From positions 5,704,001 to 5,768,000 of the forward strand of contig CP170502.1 of assembly GCA_047947185.1 (NCBI GenBank): a stretch of DNA of 64,000 nucleotides, written 5' to 3'. The notes beneath the pieces were generated by a model. The model saw nothing but the letters and a program-made list of their open reading frames with translations, did not search any database and was not told where the DNA came from. The DNA is from JANQJA01 sp047947185 (GTDB lineage Bacteria > Pseudomonadota > Gammaproteobacteria > Pseudomonadales > Azotimanducaceae). Positions 35,599 to 44,414 of the stretch are shown here, piece by piece. The translations under genes were made by a program, and so were the position numbers. Within the stretch, counting starts at the first letter, position 1, and each line of letters starts with the position of its first letter.

Positions 35599-35677
35599 TG
35601 GTATTGACTTCGCCAGAAGCAGTAAAAAAAGGCGGGGCAATAGAACCATAACAAGTGCCATTCCTTTGGGGGGAAAC

Positions 35678-38530
35678 ATGAGAAACCGCATTAGCCAGCT
35701 CAAGCTGGCCTGTCTGCCGTTGCTGGCAGTTACTGCTCCAACCGTGCTGCAGGCGGCTGACCGACAGATTGAGGAAGTTGTCGTCACCGCAGAAAGAAAA
35801 GAATCGTCCGTGCAGGACACGTCAATTTCGATCACAGCCTTCACCTCCGAAATGATGGATGACTTCGGTATCCGGAACCAGTCTGACCTACAGAACATGG
35901 TGCCTGCAACCACCATCCAGCCTTACGACTCGGCGGTGCGCGGTGTGGGTCGGAACTTCCGTAACCTGGGCGGTGACCCGGGTGTGGCCACCTACATGAA
36001 CGGGATTTACTCGGAAGACCTGTATACGGCAACCATTGGCTCATTCTGGGACGTTGATCGGATTGAGGTGCTGCGTGGGCCACAGGGAACCCTGTATGGT
36101 CGCAACGCCGTGGGTGGTGCCATGAACTTTATCTACAAGCGGCCTTCAGATGAATTCGAAGCGTCGGTCAAGGGTATTGTAGGTGACTACGGCACCGCAG
36201 ATGCTTATGCCATGGTGTCCGGCCCGCTGCTGAAAGACCGGTTGAACTATCGTATTGCCGGGTCCATGCGCAACCATGATGGCTGGGTCAAGGAAATGAG
36301 CGGCCTGGGGCCGGATCTCGACAGCGGAAATGAAGATAACGTGGCCGTCCAGCTGCAGTGGTTTATCAGCGACAACATGAACGTCAACATTCGCCAGAAT
36401 GTGGCCCGTGTCGACCGTGTCATGGGTTCCGCTGCAGGTGCCGGCCTGGTAAACCTCAGCGGACATTTCCCGAACAGCAACGGTACGTCTCACGACACCA
36501 ATGCCCTGACACTGGGTCTGCGGCGTATTGACCCGACCCAGGCTGATCCAACCCAGTCAGACTTTGACATGCGCAACCTGGATCCCACAACGCCAACCTA
36601 CACCTACACCAACCCGACAACCGGTGCGACAATTCTCGCGCAGCAGGACCGGGTTGGTGTGGACAGTTCGTCCACGCGTATCAATACAGCACGCTCCATT
36701 ACCTACGATCCCGCGAGCTGCCTGTTTGTGGATCGGGAAAACATCAAGGGCAAAGACCTGTGCGCCTATACCAACGGACTGAACAGGGAGCAGTTTGACC
36801 AGCAGGGTACCCAGCTTGAGTTTACCTGGGACATCAGCGATGCAATGACCTTCAAGTACCTGTTTGGTTACAACGACCTGCTGTACGAACGCACAACGGA
36901 TGATGACAACTTTGGCAGTACCCTGGATGATCGCCAGTATTATGTCAACCATGAGGCAGAGTATGTTTCACACGAGTTGCAGCTATTCTGGGATGTTGGC
37001 AGCAACCTGACCTTTACCTCCGGGATCTTCTTCTACGACTCGGTGATTGACCAGCGTTATGATTTTTATTCAGCGACGGGTCAGAACGACATTACAAACC
37101 CGGCACATTCGCTGGACAATATTCTGGCAACACTGGGTATACCCGCATCAGTTGTACCCACCGTTCCACTGACCTTTCTGATTGCGCCCCAGCCAATCCA
37201 TGTCTTGAGTGCACGTGAGGTTGCGGAAGCCAACGGGACGCTGCAGGGGGTTGCCGCAGGTGCCTGGATTGGTGGGGACTCCCTGGGTGACATCGACCAT
37301 GGTCCGGTGACCCCCAGTTCCGATCAGCTCAGCCTGAACAAGACCGAACGTAAGGCAATGGCAGCCTATACCCAGGGCGTATGGAACATGACCGACGCCT
37401 TGACGCTGACTTTTGGCCTGCGCTGGGCGGAGGATGACATCAAGGGTTCTGAGGACACGGCCTTTTTTGCCGAAATCAACGAGACCGGTCCGCTGGGCGC
37501 ATTGGGGCTTAACCTGCTGACGGCAAATATCCTGCGTGGTGCGATTGACCAGAACACGTTGCTGCCCACCGGTCTGGTTGAACCCTGGAAGGCCGGCGTA
37601 CCTTTTTCCCTTGGGCTGCATCGTCAGGTTGCCCGGGTGGACAATGACCTCACCTACCGCATCAATCTTGACTACGATATCAATGACAGCATGATGGTGT
37701 ATGGCAACGTTACAACCGGCTATCGATCGGGTGGCTTTAACCTTGCTTTCTTCAGTGAAACCCTGCAGTACGAACCTGAGGAGATTACAGCATACGAACT
37801 TGGACTCAAGGGCCAGTTCCTGAATAACACCCTGCAGCTCAATGGCTCTGTATACATGTATGATTACAAGAGTATTCATACCTTTACAGTAGAAGCCTGC
37901 CCTACCACTGCGCCCGCGGGCGGCTTCCAGAGTGCCTGTGCCGTGGCCGACTCAACAAGTTCTGTACAGGCGGCGCCGGGTGCAGAGGTGACCGGGTTTG
38001 AGGTTGAAGGCTTGTGGCTGGTGACCGACAACCTGACGCTGGGTGGAAACTTCTCCCTGACCAACAGTGAGTACACCAAGTCTTTCCTGGTGACTGACGG
38101 TGCTGATCCGACCATCCCCGGTGATATCTACTCCGGTGCGGCTGAGGAACAGGAACGCAAGAGAGACGTGAAAGGTCACCGTCTGCCACAGGTGCCGGAT
38201 ACGAAACTGAGCCTGTTTGGCGGTTATGAAATTCCGATCAATTCGGGTCGCATCAACCTGCTGGCCAACTACAGCTGGATTGACGATGTCTATTTTTCGG
38301 CTTTCGAATCTGAACTGGACAAGGCGCCAGCTTATGGTCGAATTGACCTGCGTGCCACCTGGACCAACACCAACGATACGCTGGTTATCAGCGGCTTTGT
38401 CAATAATGTCGCGGATGAGATTGGCATTCGGGATCTGGAACGGTTTGGCGGCAGTGAGGGTTACCGTCGGTCTGCCCAGGTCACAGAGCCCCGGGTTTAT
38501 GGTGTGGAAGTTACCTACAACCTGAGATAA
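35678..38530 (+). CDS. TonB-dependent outer-membrane receptor
   Basis: A 950-residue active-uptake channel of the outer membrane. The start is ATG 35678, preceded by GGGGGGAA; an upstream in-frame extension lacks a signal peptide. The signal peptide ends near LQAADRQ and the TonB box is EEVVVTAERK. The plug domain has VDRIEVLRGPQGTLYGRNAVGGAMNFIYKRP. The rest is the beta-barrel, ending in the aromatic/hydrophobic-rich VYGVEVTYNLR. It fits the large family of orphan receptors of aquatic gammaproteobacteria, whose substrates range from iron complexes to complex organics; none can be chosen here. It has its own promoter and terminator. Confidence 0.95.
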   Translation: MRNRISQLKLACLPLLAVTAPTVLQAADRQIEEVVVTAERKESSVQDTSISITAFTSEMMDDFGIRNQSDLQNMVPATTIQPYDSAVRGVGRNFRNLGGDPGVATYMNGIYSEDLYTATIGSFWDVDRIEVLRGPQGTLYGRNAVGGAMNFIYKRPSDEFEASVKGIVGDYGTADAYAMVSGPLLKDRLNYRIAGSMRNHDGWVKEMSGLGPDLDSGNEDNVAVQLQWFISDNMNVNIRQNVARVDRVMGSAAGAGLVNLSGHFPNSNGTSHDTNALTLGLRRIDPTQADPTQSDFDMRNLDPTTPTYTYTNPTTGATILAQQDRVGVDSSSTRINTARSITYDPASCLFVDRENIKGKDLCAYTNGLNREQFDQQGTQLEFTWDISDAMTFKYLFGYNDLLYERTTDDDNFGSTLDDRQYYVNHEAEYVSHELQLFWDVGSNLTFTSGIFFYDSVIDQRYDFYSATGQNDITNPAHSLDNILATLGIPASVVPTVPLTFLIAPQPIHVLSAREVAEANGTLQGVAAGAWIGGDSLGDIDHGPVTPSSDQLSLNKTERKAMAAYTQGVWNMTDALTLTFGLRWAEDDIKGSEDTAFFAEINETGPLGALGLNLLTANILRGAIDQNTLLPTGLVEPWKAGVPFSLGLHRQVARVDNDLTYRINLDYDINDSMMVYGNVTTGYRSGGFNLAFFSETLQYEPEEITAYELGLKGQFLNNTLQLNGSVYMYDYKSIHTFTVEACPTTAPAGGFQSACAVADSTSSVQAAPGAEVTGFEVEGLWLVTDNLTLGGNFSLTNSEYTKSFLVTDGADPTIPGDIYSGAAEEQERKRDVKGHRLPQVPDTKLSLFGGYEIPINSGRINLLANYSWIDDVYFSAFESELDKAPAYGRIDLRATWTNTNDTLVISGFVNNVADEIGIRDLERFGGSEGYRRSAQVTEPRVYGVEVTYNLR

Positions 38531-38560
38531 GCCAGGCTGCGCGTTATTGTGATACAACCA

Positions 38561-38584
38561 AAGGGGCCATCAGGCCCCTTTTTT
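38561..38584 (+). terminator. Rho-independent terminator after the TonB receptor gene
   Basis: A perfect eight-base stem AAGGGGCC / GGCCCCTT with loop ATCA is followed by TTTT and further T-rich sequence, 30 bases after the receptor stop codon. Confidence 0.93.
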
Positions 38585-38666
38585 ATTGGATATCTCCGAA
38601 CTTGAAAACAGCACCGTTTACTGGCTTGATGGTCTCCACTCTTGTCAGATTTCCGGCCGCCATATT

Positions 38667-39938
38667 GTGAACAGAAGTTTTTGGATTTTCCTGTCAACTG
38701 CCGTCGGGTTGATCTTGTGGACTGCGATAGCGGTGTTTGGTGCGCTCTCCGGCTGGTGGATGACTGCACTTGCGCCCAGAGATGATGCAGACGGCTTCTT
38801 TGAGGCGGTGACCGGACTTGTGGAGAAACAGGGGGTGGGCAATTTCGCTGTGGTTGCACTGGAAGAGGGTGACCTGGCGTTCGAGTGGTATTCCAATACA
38901 CGGGAGCCGGTCAACAGGGACACGCTGTTTCCAACCGCGTCATTCAGCAAGTTTGTGACGACAATTGCCATACTGCAACTGGTGGAACGGGGTCAGTTGG
39001 ACCTGGATGCACCGGTAGCAGCCTACCTGTCTCGTTGGGTGCTACCAACAGGGGCTTTTGACCCCGACACACTAACCTTGCGCCGTCTGCTCAGCCACCA
39101 GGGCGGGTTGACCGATGGGTTGGGTTTTGGCGACTACGCAGCCGACGAAACGCTGCCGGCGTTGGAAGCTGAACTGGGCGCACCCAGGGCATCGTCCGGT
39201 AAACCCGTCCGTATTGCCGTGACCGTTGAACCTGGCACCGAGTTTATCTACTCGGGTGGTGGCTATCTGGTCCTTGAACTTGTCGTGGAAGAAGTCACAG
39301 GGCAATCATTTGAAAACCATGTGGCAGCCAACATTTTCAGGCCGCTTGGTATGGACCGGTCGAGCTACCGGTTTATTGGTGCGCTGGAGAATATTGCCCT
39401 GAACTACGATGCCAACGGCAAGGCCGCACCCCTGTTCCAGTATGCGTCGAGTGCTGCAACGGGTCTCAACAGTTCTGCAGCAGACCTGGTGAAGCTGGCG
39501 CAAGCCCTGCTGGGTCAGCGCGACCCTGCCGGCGCGCGCCTGCTGCTGCCAGAGACCCTTGCGCTCCTGCAGGAACCCGAGGCGCGGATGTTCGGCCTCG
39601 ATATCTGGGGGCCAGGCAGTATCCTCTACGCACCCACCGGAAATGGAGGCTTTGTGTTTGGTCATGACGGTGCCAACGATCCCGCCATTAACAGCACCCT
39701 GCGAATCAATCCAGAAACCGGTGATGCAATTATTGCACTCTCCAATGGTCACTCATCCCTGGCGACAACCATCGGCCTTCACTGGGTCTTGTGGCAAACC
39801 GGTTATCCTGATCCGCTTAACATGAACCGGGTTGTCCAGAGCTTGTGGCTGCCCCTGGGTATCGGCTGTGGTGTCATTTTTGCGCTGGGTCTGCTGCTGT
39901 GGCTCCGGTGGCTTCCGCGGAGCGCCGAGGCAGATTGA
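38667..39938 (+). CDS. Membrane-anchored serine hydrolase (beta-lactamase/EstB family)
   Basis: The proposed start is GTG 38667 (423 residues), which begins with a membrane helix (WIFLSTAVGLILWTAIAVFGAL); the frame is open further upstream to the terminator, so the start is uncertain. The penicillin-binding-protein-like fold carries the SxxK motif SFSK (Ser92, Lys95) and YSG in FIYSGGGYLVLELV as the YxN equivalent. A second membrane helix closes the protein (LGIGCGVIFALGLLLWLRW), so the catalytic domain is probably periplasmic between two anchors. Family members are esterases, D-aminopeptidases or carboxypeptidases; a true beta-lactamase is unlikely. Confidence 0.85.
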   Translation: MNRSFWIFLSTAVGLILWTAIAVFGALSGWWMTALAPRDDADGFFEAVTGLVEKQGVGNFAVVALEEGDLAFEWYSNTREPVNRDTLFPTASFSKFVTTIAILQLVERGQLDLDAPVAAYLSRWVLPTGAFDPDTLTLRRLLSHQGGLTDGLGFGDYAADETLPALEAELGAPRASSGKPVRIAVTVEPGTEFIYSGGGYLVLELVVEEVTGQSFENHVAANIFRPLGMDRSSYRFIGALENIALNYDANGKAAPLFQYASSAATGLNSSAADLVKLAQALLGQRDPAGARLLLPETLALLQEPEARMFGLDIWGPGSILYAPTGNGGFVFGHDGANDPAINSTLRINPETGDAIIALSNGHSSLATTIGLHWVLWQTGYPDPLNMNRVVQSLWLPLGIGCGVIFALGLLLWLRWLPRSAEAD

Positions 39939-40082
39939 CGTCGCTCTATTGGTCGCCAACGGGCCAAATCCGGCCAGGGACCCAACAGCATGGAGACGAC
40001 TTTTGCAGCGACGGGCAGCAATGGGTATGCTCGGGCGTGGACGACGCCAGGGGCTGGCGATGCCGGGAGAGAGGGAGGAATT

Positions 40083-41291
40083 ATGGGTCAATATCTGTTT
40101 TCAGGGTTAAAGGTGCTGGATGTCGGCACCTGGATTGCGGGTCCTGTCGCCGCAACCATTCTTGCAGACTTTGGTGCGGATGTGATCAAGGTGGAAATGC
40201 CTGGCACCGGGGACCAGTACCGTGCCCTATCGGGCACACCGGCCACGCCGGATGCAGACAGCAACTACATGTGGCAGATGGACGCACGTAACAAGCGGAG
40301 TCTCACGCTTAACCTCAAGACAGCGGACGGCATGAAGATCCTGCATCAGCTCATTCGTGAGTGTGATGTCTACGTGACAAACCATCCGTTTCCCATGCGC
40401 CGCCAGCTTGGCCTGATGTACGAGGATCTGAAGCCGTTAAACGAACGCATGATTTATGCGTCGCTTTCCGCCTATGGTGAAGAAGGCCCTGACGCGGACA
40501 AGGAGGGGTTTGACCTTGTTGCTTACTGGGGGCGTACCGGCCTGATGGATCTGGTGCGGGACACAGACGCACCACCCGCACAGGGATTGCCCGGGATGGG
40601 TGATCATCCTTCCGCCGTTTCACTTTATGCCTCCATTGTCACGGCGCTGTTACATCGCGAGCGCACCGGGGAGGGCAGCAAGGTTCATACCTCGCTGCTG
40701 GCCAATGGCCTCTGGTCCATGTCTTGTATCGCGCAGGCCGGTTTTGCCGGTGGCAGTTTTGACCGCTACCGCACCGTCAAAGCCACCCGGCGCTTTGCCA
40801 GCACGCTCTATCGAACCCATGACAATCGCTGGTTACAGTTTACGATGGTGCGCACGCAGGATGAGTTTGCCCGTTTGCTGATTGCCCTGGGACTGGAGGG
40901 TCTGCTGAAAGATGCCAAGTTTGCGTCACCCGAGGGCCGGCTGGAGCACGGGGAAGAACTGGCCCACCTGGTGCAGGACATGTTGATCACTGACTCTGCC
41001 GCCTACTGGATGCAGAAGTTCCACGATGTTGGCATTAATGTTGGCATGGTGGGTGTGGTGGAAGAGACTATTGACGATGAGCAGATCCACGCCAATCGCA
41101 TGGTGGTGCCGCCGGTCGACGAGAGCATGAAGGTCCCTCACATCATCAACCATCCACTCAGGGTTGATGCGCTTTCGCAGGTTGGACCAAAACGAGCACC
41201 CGAGGTAGGAGAGCACGCGAGCGAAATCCTGCAGGAAATGGGATATACACCCGACCAAATTGAGACCCTGCGCCGCGACGGGGTTATCTAA
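40083..41291 (+). CDS. CaiB/BaiF (class III) CoA transferase
   Basis: 402 residues from ATG 40083, which has a strong GGGAGGAA site. The enzyme moves CoA between acyl-CoA donors and acceptor acids. The N-terminal FSGLKVLDVGTWIAGPVAATILADFGADVIKVE is the family signature, and the catalytic aspartate is Asp174 in PGMGDHPSA. The substrate pair cannot be deduced; family members act on formyl-, succinyl-, carnitinyl- and bile-acid-CoA. It stands alone on the plus strand and converges with the universal stress protein gene. Confidence 0.95.
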   Translation: MGQYLFSGLKVLDVGTWIAGPVAATILADFGADVIKVEMPGTGDQYRALSGTPATPDADSNYMWQMDARNKRSLTLNLKTADGMKILHQLIRECDVYVTNHPFPMRRQLGLMYEDLKPLNERMIYASLSAYGEEGPDADKEGFDLVAYWGRTGLMDLVRDTDAPPAQGLPGMGDHPSAVSLYASIVTALLHRERTGEGSKVHTSLLANGLWSMSCIAQAGFAGGSFDRYRTVKATRRFASTLYRTHDNRWLQFTMVRTQDEFARLLIALGLEGLLKDAKFASPEGRLEHGEELAHLVQDMLITDSAAYWMQKFHDVGINVGMVGVVEETIDDEQIHANRMVVPPVDESMKVPHIINHPLRVDALSQVGPKRAPEVGEHASEILQEMGYTPDQIETLRRDGVI

Positions 41292-41450
41292 GCGAGGCCG
41301 GGCCTGACCGGTTTACGGTGTCACGGTCAGCAAGCTGGTTCCCAGCCAGCAATACGGGTTCGGGCGCAAAACGAATATGCCATCAGGATAATGTCAGTCG
41401 ATAGAGCACCCGGTTGGCCGGAAACAGCCACCCAGCTATTGAGCTTCCGG

Positions 41451-42344
41451 CTAGTGCAGGACTTCCACGTCTGATTTGACATGGTGGAGGATTTTCTCCG
41501 AGGTATTGCCAAGGACAATACCTTTTGCGCCGCTGCGATGGTGGGTCCCCATGACAAGGACTTCAGCGCCCGTTTCGGCAACGATTTGCTGGATCACTGT
41601 TGCCGGGTCACCTTCCAGCGCATGAATGGTTGCCCCGGCAATGCCGAGTTTGTGCAGGACTTCATTAACCCGATTGGTAACGTTTTTGCTGACCGAACGC
41701 CGGACCGCGTCAAAATCAACAATGACGGTAAGGGGGCCGACCCATTGCTCAACGGAAGGGTAGGTTGTCACCACGTGAATCTTGCCGTTCAGGGCAGTGG
41801 CCAGGTCTTTGGTACGCGTCAGAATACGATCGTTCAGCGCGTCTTCACCCTGATCAACAGTCATGTTGAGTGCTGCCATGATGACCGGTGTTTCGACCCA
41901 GTTGATGGGCTTGACGAGCATCACTGGTACATCAGAATGCCGCAGCAGGTTCCAGTCGGTGGGCGTTCGGATGACCTCTGTCACCGGGAACTCGGTTGCC
42001 TTGATAATCAGGTCAGCACCACAATCGTGGGCAACATCCAGAATGCCCTCATACTCGCGTTTGTGCCAGATGGTAGCGGACTCGATGGAAACACCGCGAT
42101 TCATGAGGGGTTCGAGCAGTTCTTCGACAACGGATTCTTCTGCCTGCAGGATAAACGTTTTCAGTTCCTGGCTGGTCTCAATTGTATGCACGGGAAGCTC
42201 CGCATAGGCGCTATGTACGACGTGGACCACATGCAGCGACGCCCTGGCGTGTTGCGCCAGTGTAAACGCCTTGTCGAGGACAATTTCACCGTCGTCCCTG
42301 TTGTTGACGACGGCCAGGATGGTGCTGATGGAAGAGTCAGTCAT
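41451..42344 (-). CDS. Tandem universal stress protein (UspE-like)
   Basis: 297 residues from ATG 42344, with two Usp domains (residues 1-145 and 155-297). The second domain ends with the ATP-binding pattern VMGTHHRSGAKGIVLGNTSEKILHH; the first domain has a weakened version (DLIIKATEFPV), so probably only the second binds nucleotide. This layout is like E. coli UspE. A longer in-frame extension upstream to 42824 runs through AT-rich non-coding sequence and is rejected. Confidence 0.93.
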   Translation of the reverse strand: MTDSSISTILAVVNNRDDGEIVLDKAFTLAQHARASLHVVHVVHSAYAELPVHTIETSQELKTFILQAEESVVEELLEPLMNRGVSIESATIWHKREYEGILDVAHDCGADLIIKATEFPVTEVIRTPTDWNLLRHSDVPVMLVKPINWVETPVIMAALNMTVDQGEDALNDRILTRTKDLATALNGKIHVVTTYPSVEQWVGPLTVIVDFDAVRRSVSKNVTNRVNEVLHKLGIAGATIHALEGDPATVIQQIVAETGAEVLVMGTHHRSGAKGIVLGNTSEKILHHVKSDVEVLH

Positions 42345-42606
42345 GTCAGGTTCCCGCATCTGTTGGTGCGGGAAGTCTACCAAAGGGGGGGTGGAAATGC
42401 GGATAAAATTTGTGAGACAGTGCCTGCTCTCGTACCGACGAACAGGCACCGCTGCTCTCACACACAACGTGCCAACCGAAGCACGTGTATTAGTTAATCC
42501 AAGGATTGTGCCAACTTTTTGGATCGGGAAAAAAATGTTAAAAAACAGCGGCCTATGAAAACATTCAGGAATTTTCGGGTGAGCCCGAATGAACAAATAG
42601 GGTGCG
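42345..42606. other. Divergent intergenic region with foldback sequences
   Basis: Between the stress protein and the next hydrolase. An imperfect inverted pair GTGAGACAGTGCCTG / CAGGCACCGCTGCTCTCAC lies at about 42410-42462, and TTCGGGTGAGCCCGAA is a short hairpin at about 42575-42590. The stretch around 42510-42560 is AT-rich and may hold promoters. No gene is seen. Confidence 0.35.
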
Positions 42607-43524
42607 TTGACCACACCGGTGCACCACCCTGTTGCAAGCGAGCAGGTGCGGGTGGATAAGATTTCATCAAGAAACCGTGAAGCCGCTATAGCGCAACGCG
42701 CGACGGTGCTGGAAACACCCTGTGCCGATGGCACCATGCCCTTTAGACAATGGAATACAGGGGCGCCGGTGACGCTCGTTCTGTTGCACGGTGGTTCTGG
42801 TTCCTGGACCCACTGGCTTGCCAATATTCCCAGGCTGGCGGAGCAGTTTCATCTGGTTGTGCCTGACCTCCCGGGGCTGGGTGACGCTGCCCGGCTGGCA
42901 CCGGGGTACTCTGCGCAGGATGCTGCTGACTGGACGGCACGGGGTATTGGGCAGATAGTTGGTGAGAAGCCTTTTCACCTGGTTGGCTTTTCGTGGGGTG
43001 CGACGCTTGCCAGCCTGGTAGCGGCACAGGTGCCTGTCGACCGGCTTCTGTCGCTGGTACTGGTGGGTCCCGCTGCCCTGGGTGAATTGCCGGGGCGGCT
43101 TGGGATGTTGCCACTGGTGTCACGCAAGCCGGACATGAGCGAGGCAGAGCTATGGGAGGTGAATCGCGAGAACCTGGCCCGGCTGATGATTTTTGACCGT
43201 GCCAGGATTGATGACCTCGCGGTATACCTACAAACTGAAAACACTCGCCGGGCGCGTTTCAACAGTCCACAGTTCGCCAGGACCCGACTGATTCTGGAGG
43301 CTCTCGCGATTGTGACTGCTCCCCTTCGCGTGGTCTATGGCGAGTATGATGCAGCGACCTATCCGTATCTCGGGTTTGCCAAACAACAACTCGCCAGTGT
43401 TCGTGGTGACCTGGCGTTTGAGGTTCTACCAGGGGCGGGGCACTGGGTGCAGTATGAGCTGCCAGAACAATTCAACGAAGGACTTATCCGATGGATAGTG
43501 TCAAACACGGTTCTTGCCGACTGA
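42607..43524 (+). CDS. Alpha/beta hydrolase
   Basis: Up to 305 residues; the listed start is a TTG and GTG codons at 42646 or 42652 are equally possible, so the first 15 residues are uncertain. The alpha/beta fold shows LVLLHGGSGSWTHW (oxyanion hole), the nucleophile elbow GFSWGAT and the late histidine in LPGAGHWVQYELPEQF. No signal peptide is seen, so it is cytoplasmic. The 3' end overlaps the next gene by 34 bases, which points to co-transcription. The substrate is unknown. Confidence 0.88.
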   Translation: MTTPVHHPVASEQVRVDKISSRNREAAIAQRATVLETPCADGTMPFRQWNTGAPVTLVLLHGGSGSWTHWLANIPRLAEQFHLVVPDLPGLGDAARLAPGYSAQDAADWTARGIGQIVGEKPFHLVGFSWGATLASLVAAQVPVDRLLSLVLVGPAALGELPGRLGMLPLVSRKPDMSEAELWEVNRENLARLMIFDRARIDDLAVYLQTENTRRARFNSPQFARTRLILEALAIVTAPLRVVYGEYDAATYPYLGFAKQQLASVRGDLAFEVLPGAGHWVQYELPEQFNEGLIRWIVSNTVLAD

Positions 43525-44396
43525 CCCTGGCACTGCTGCTGGGCTTGACGATGGCTGGTTCCGCAGCGGCGGATTCTGTGACCGTGCATACGGCACCGGC
43601 TGGTCGGTTTTTTGTCAAGCTGGTCTGTGAAGTGGGGGGCTGCGAGGCGATTGGTTACCGGGCCACCCGGGAAGACACCAATCACGAGCTCTGGCGGGTG
43701 GCTACACCGGGCCCTGGCCGGATTGTGCTTTCGGATGATGGTGAAGCATTTGTCAGCGAATTCGGGACAGAACTGACCGTCTATGTCAGTGGGCAGTTTG
43801 TTGGGACTTTGCCAGCGGCCCCACAGACCGCCAGCATCCGTCGCACGCGCACCGGGGTGGAACTGTTGGCCACGGATGGCACCACGCGACGGTTTGAACC
43901 GGCGCAACCCGTGGAAGTTACCCCGCCTGAAACGCCTGCTGCGTCGCCTGCGCCAGCGGAGCCAGACCAGGTCGGGCCGCGCCAGGTCGGGCCGCGCGAG
44001 GTCGGGCCGCGCGAGGTCGGGCCGCGCCAGGTCGGGCCGCGCCAGGTCGGGCCGCGCCAGGCCCAACCACAACAGACTGAATCTGTCCCGATTCGGGTCG
44101 AGTCGACCTCGACAATCGATCCCGGCCCCCCTAAACAGGGGTCTGTTTCCCCGGTCCAGGTGATTCAAACTGGCCCCCAGCCGGTTTTGCCCGCTGTTGT
44201 TCATGAGTGTGAGGTCACTGCCGTCCTGCGTTCCGGCCGCCGGGTCAGCCTGGTCCAGCAGGGGCCGTCACCGGAGGTTGCGATGGATCGTGCGCAAGCC
44301 ATGTGTGAAGGGATGGTTGGTGCAGGGTCGCGGTCACCCGCGGGGACCTGTGAACAACAGGGGTGTCAGGAACTGGAAACTCAACCCGTGGACTAG
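43491..44396 (+). CDS. Exported protein with PRQVG pentapeptide repeats, function unknown
   Basis: A 301-residue protein starting at ATG 43491, inside the end of the hydrolase gene. The signal peptide spans residues 1-27 (LTLALLLGLTMAGSAAA). A first domain (28-140) is beta-rich with two cysteines. A proline-rich linker (145-200) contains six pentapeptides of type (Q/E)VGPR. A C-terminal domain (220-301) has four cysteines and the pattern CEVTAVLRSGRRVSLVQQG. I do not recognise either domain. The layout, two small domains joined by an extended linker, suits a periplasm-spanning or cell-wall-associated protein. It directly precedes the glycosyltransferase cluster, with 18 bases between genes. 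Confidence 0.75.
   Translation: MDSVKHGSCRLTLALLLGLTMAGSAAADSVTVHTAPAGRFFVKLVCEVGGCEAIGYRATREDTNHELWRVATPGPGRIVLSDDGEAFVSEFGTELTVYVSGQFVGTLPAAPQTASIRRTRTGVELLATDGTTRRFEPAQPVEVTPPETPAASPAPAEPDQVGPRQVGPREVGPREVGPRQVGPRQVGPRQAQPQQTESVPIRVESTSTIDPGPPKQGSVSPVQVIQTGPQPVLPAVVHECEVTAVLRSGRRVSLVQQGPSPEVAMDRAQAMCEGMVGAGSRSPAGTCEQQGCQELETQPVD
43968..44057 (+). repeat. In-frame 15-bp minisatellite, six copies
   Basis: Six head-to-tail copies of (C/G)AGGTCGGGCCGCGC differ only at the first base (C or G). Each encodes one (Q/E)VGPR pentapeptide of the exported protein, residues about 160-189. Copy changes keep the frame and would alter linker length only. Confidence 0.95.
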
Positions 44397-44414
44397 ACAA
44401 AGGACGAGGCATTG

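Noticed and set aside
41292..41450. Possible terminator between the CoA transferase and stress protein genes (GCCGGAA/TTCCGGC)
   Set aside because: The arms are only seven bases, about 30 bases apart, and no uracil run follows on either strand.
42589..42600. TGAACAAATAG resembling the inner end of the miniature element at 23513
   Set aside because: Only about 11 bases match, without GGAGACTC and without a second inverted copy nearby, so chance is the simpler explanation.
43918..44115. A minus-strand frame reading as repeated GAARP units
   Set aside because: It is the complement of the 15-bp minisatellite, which keeps any frame open. The plus-strand gene has the signal peptide and start.
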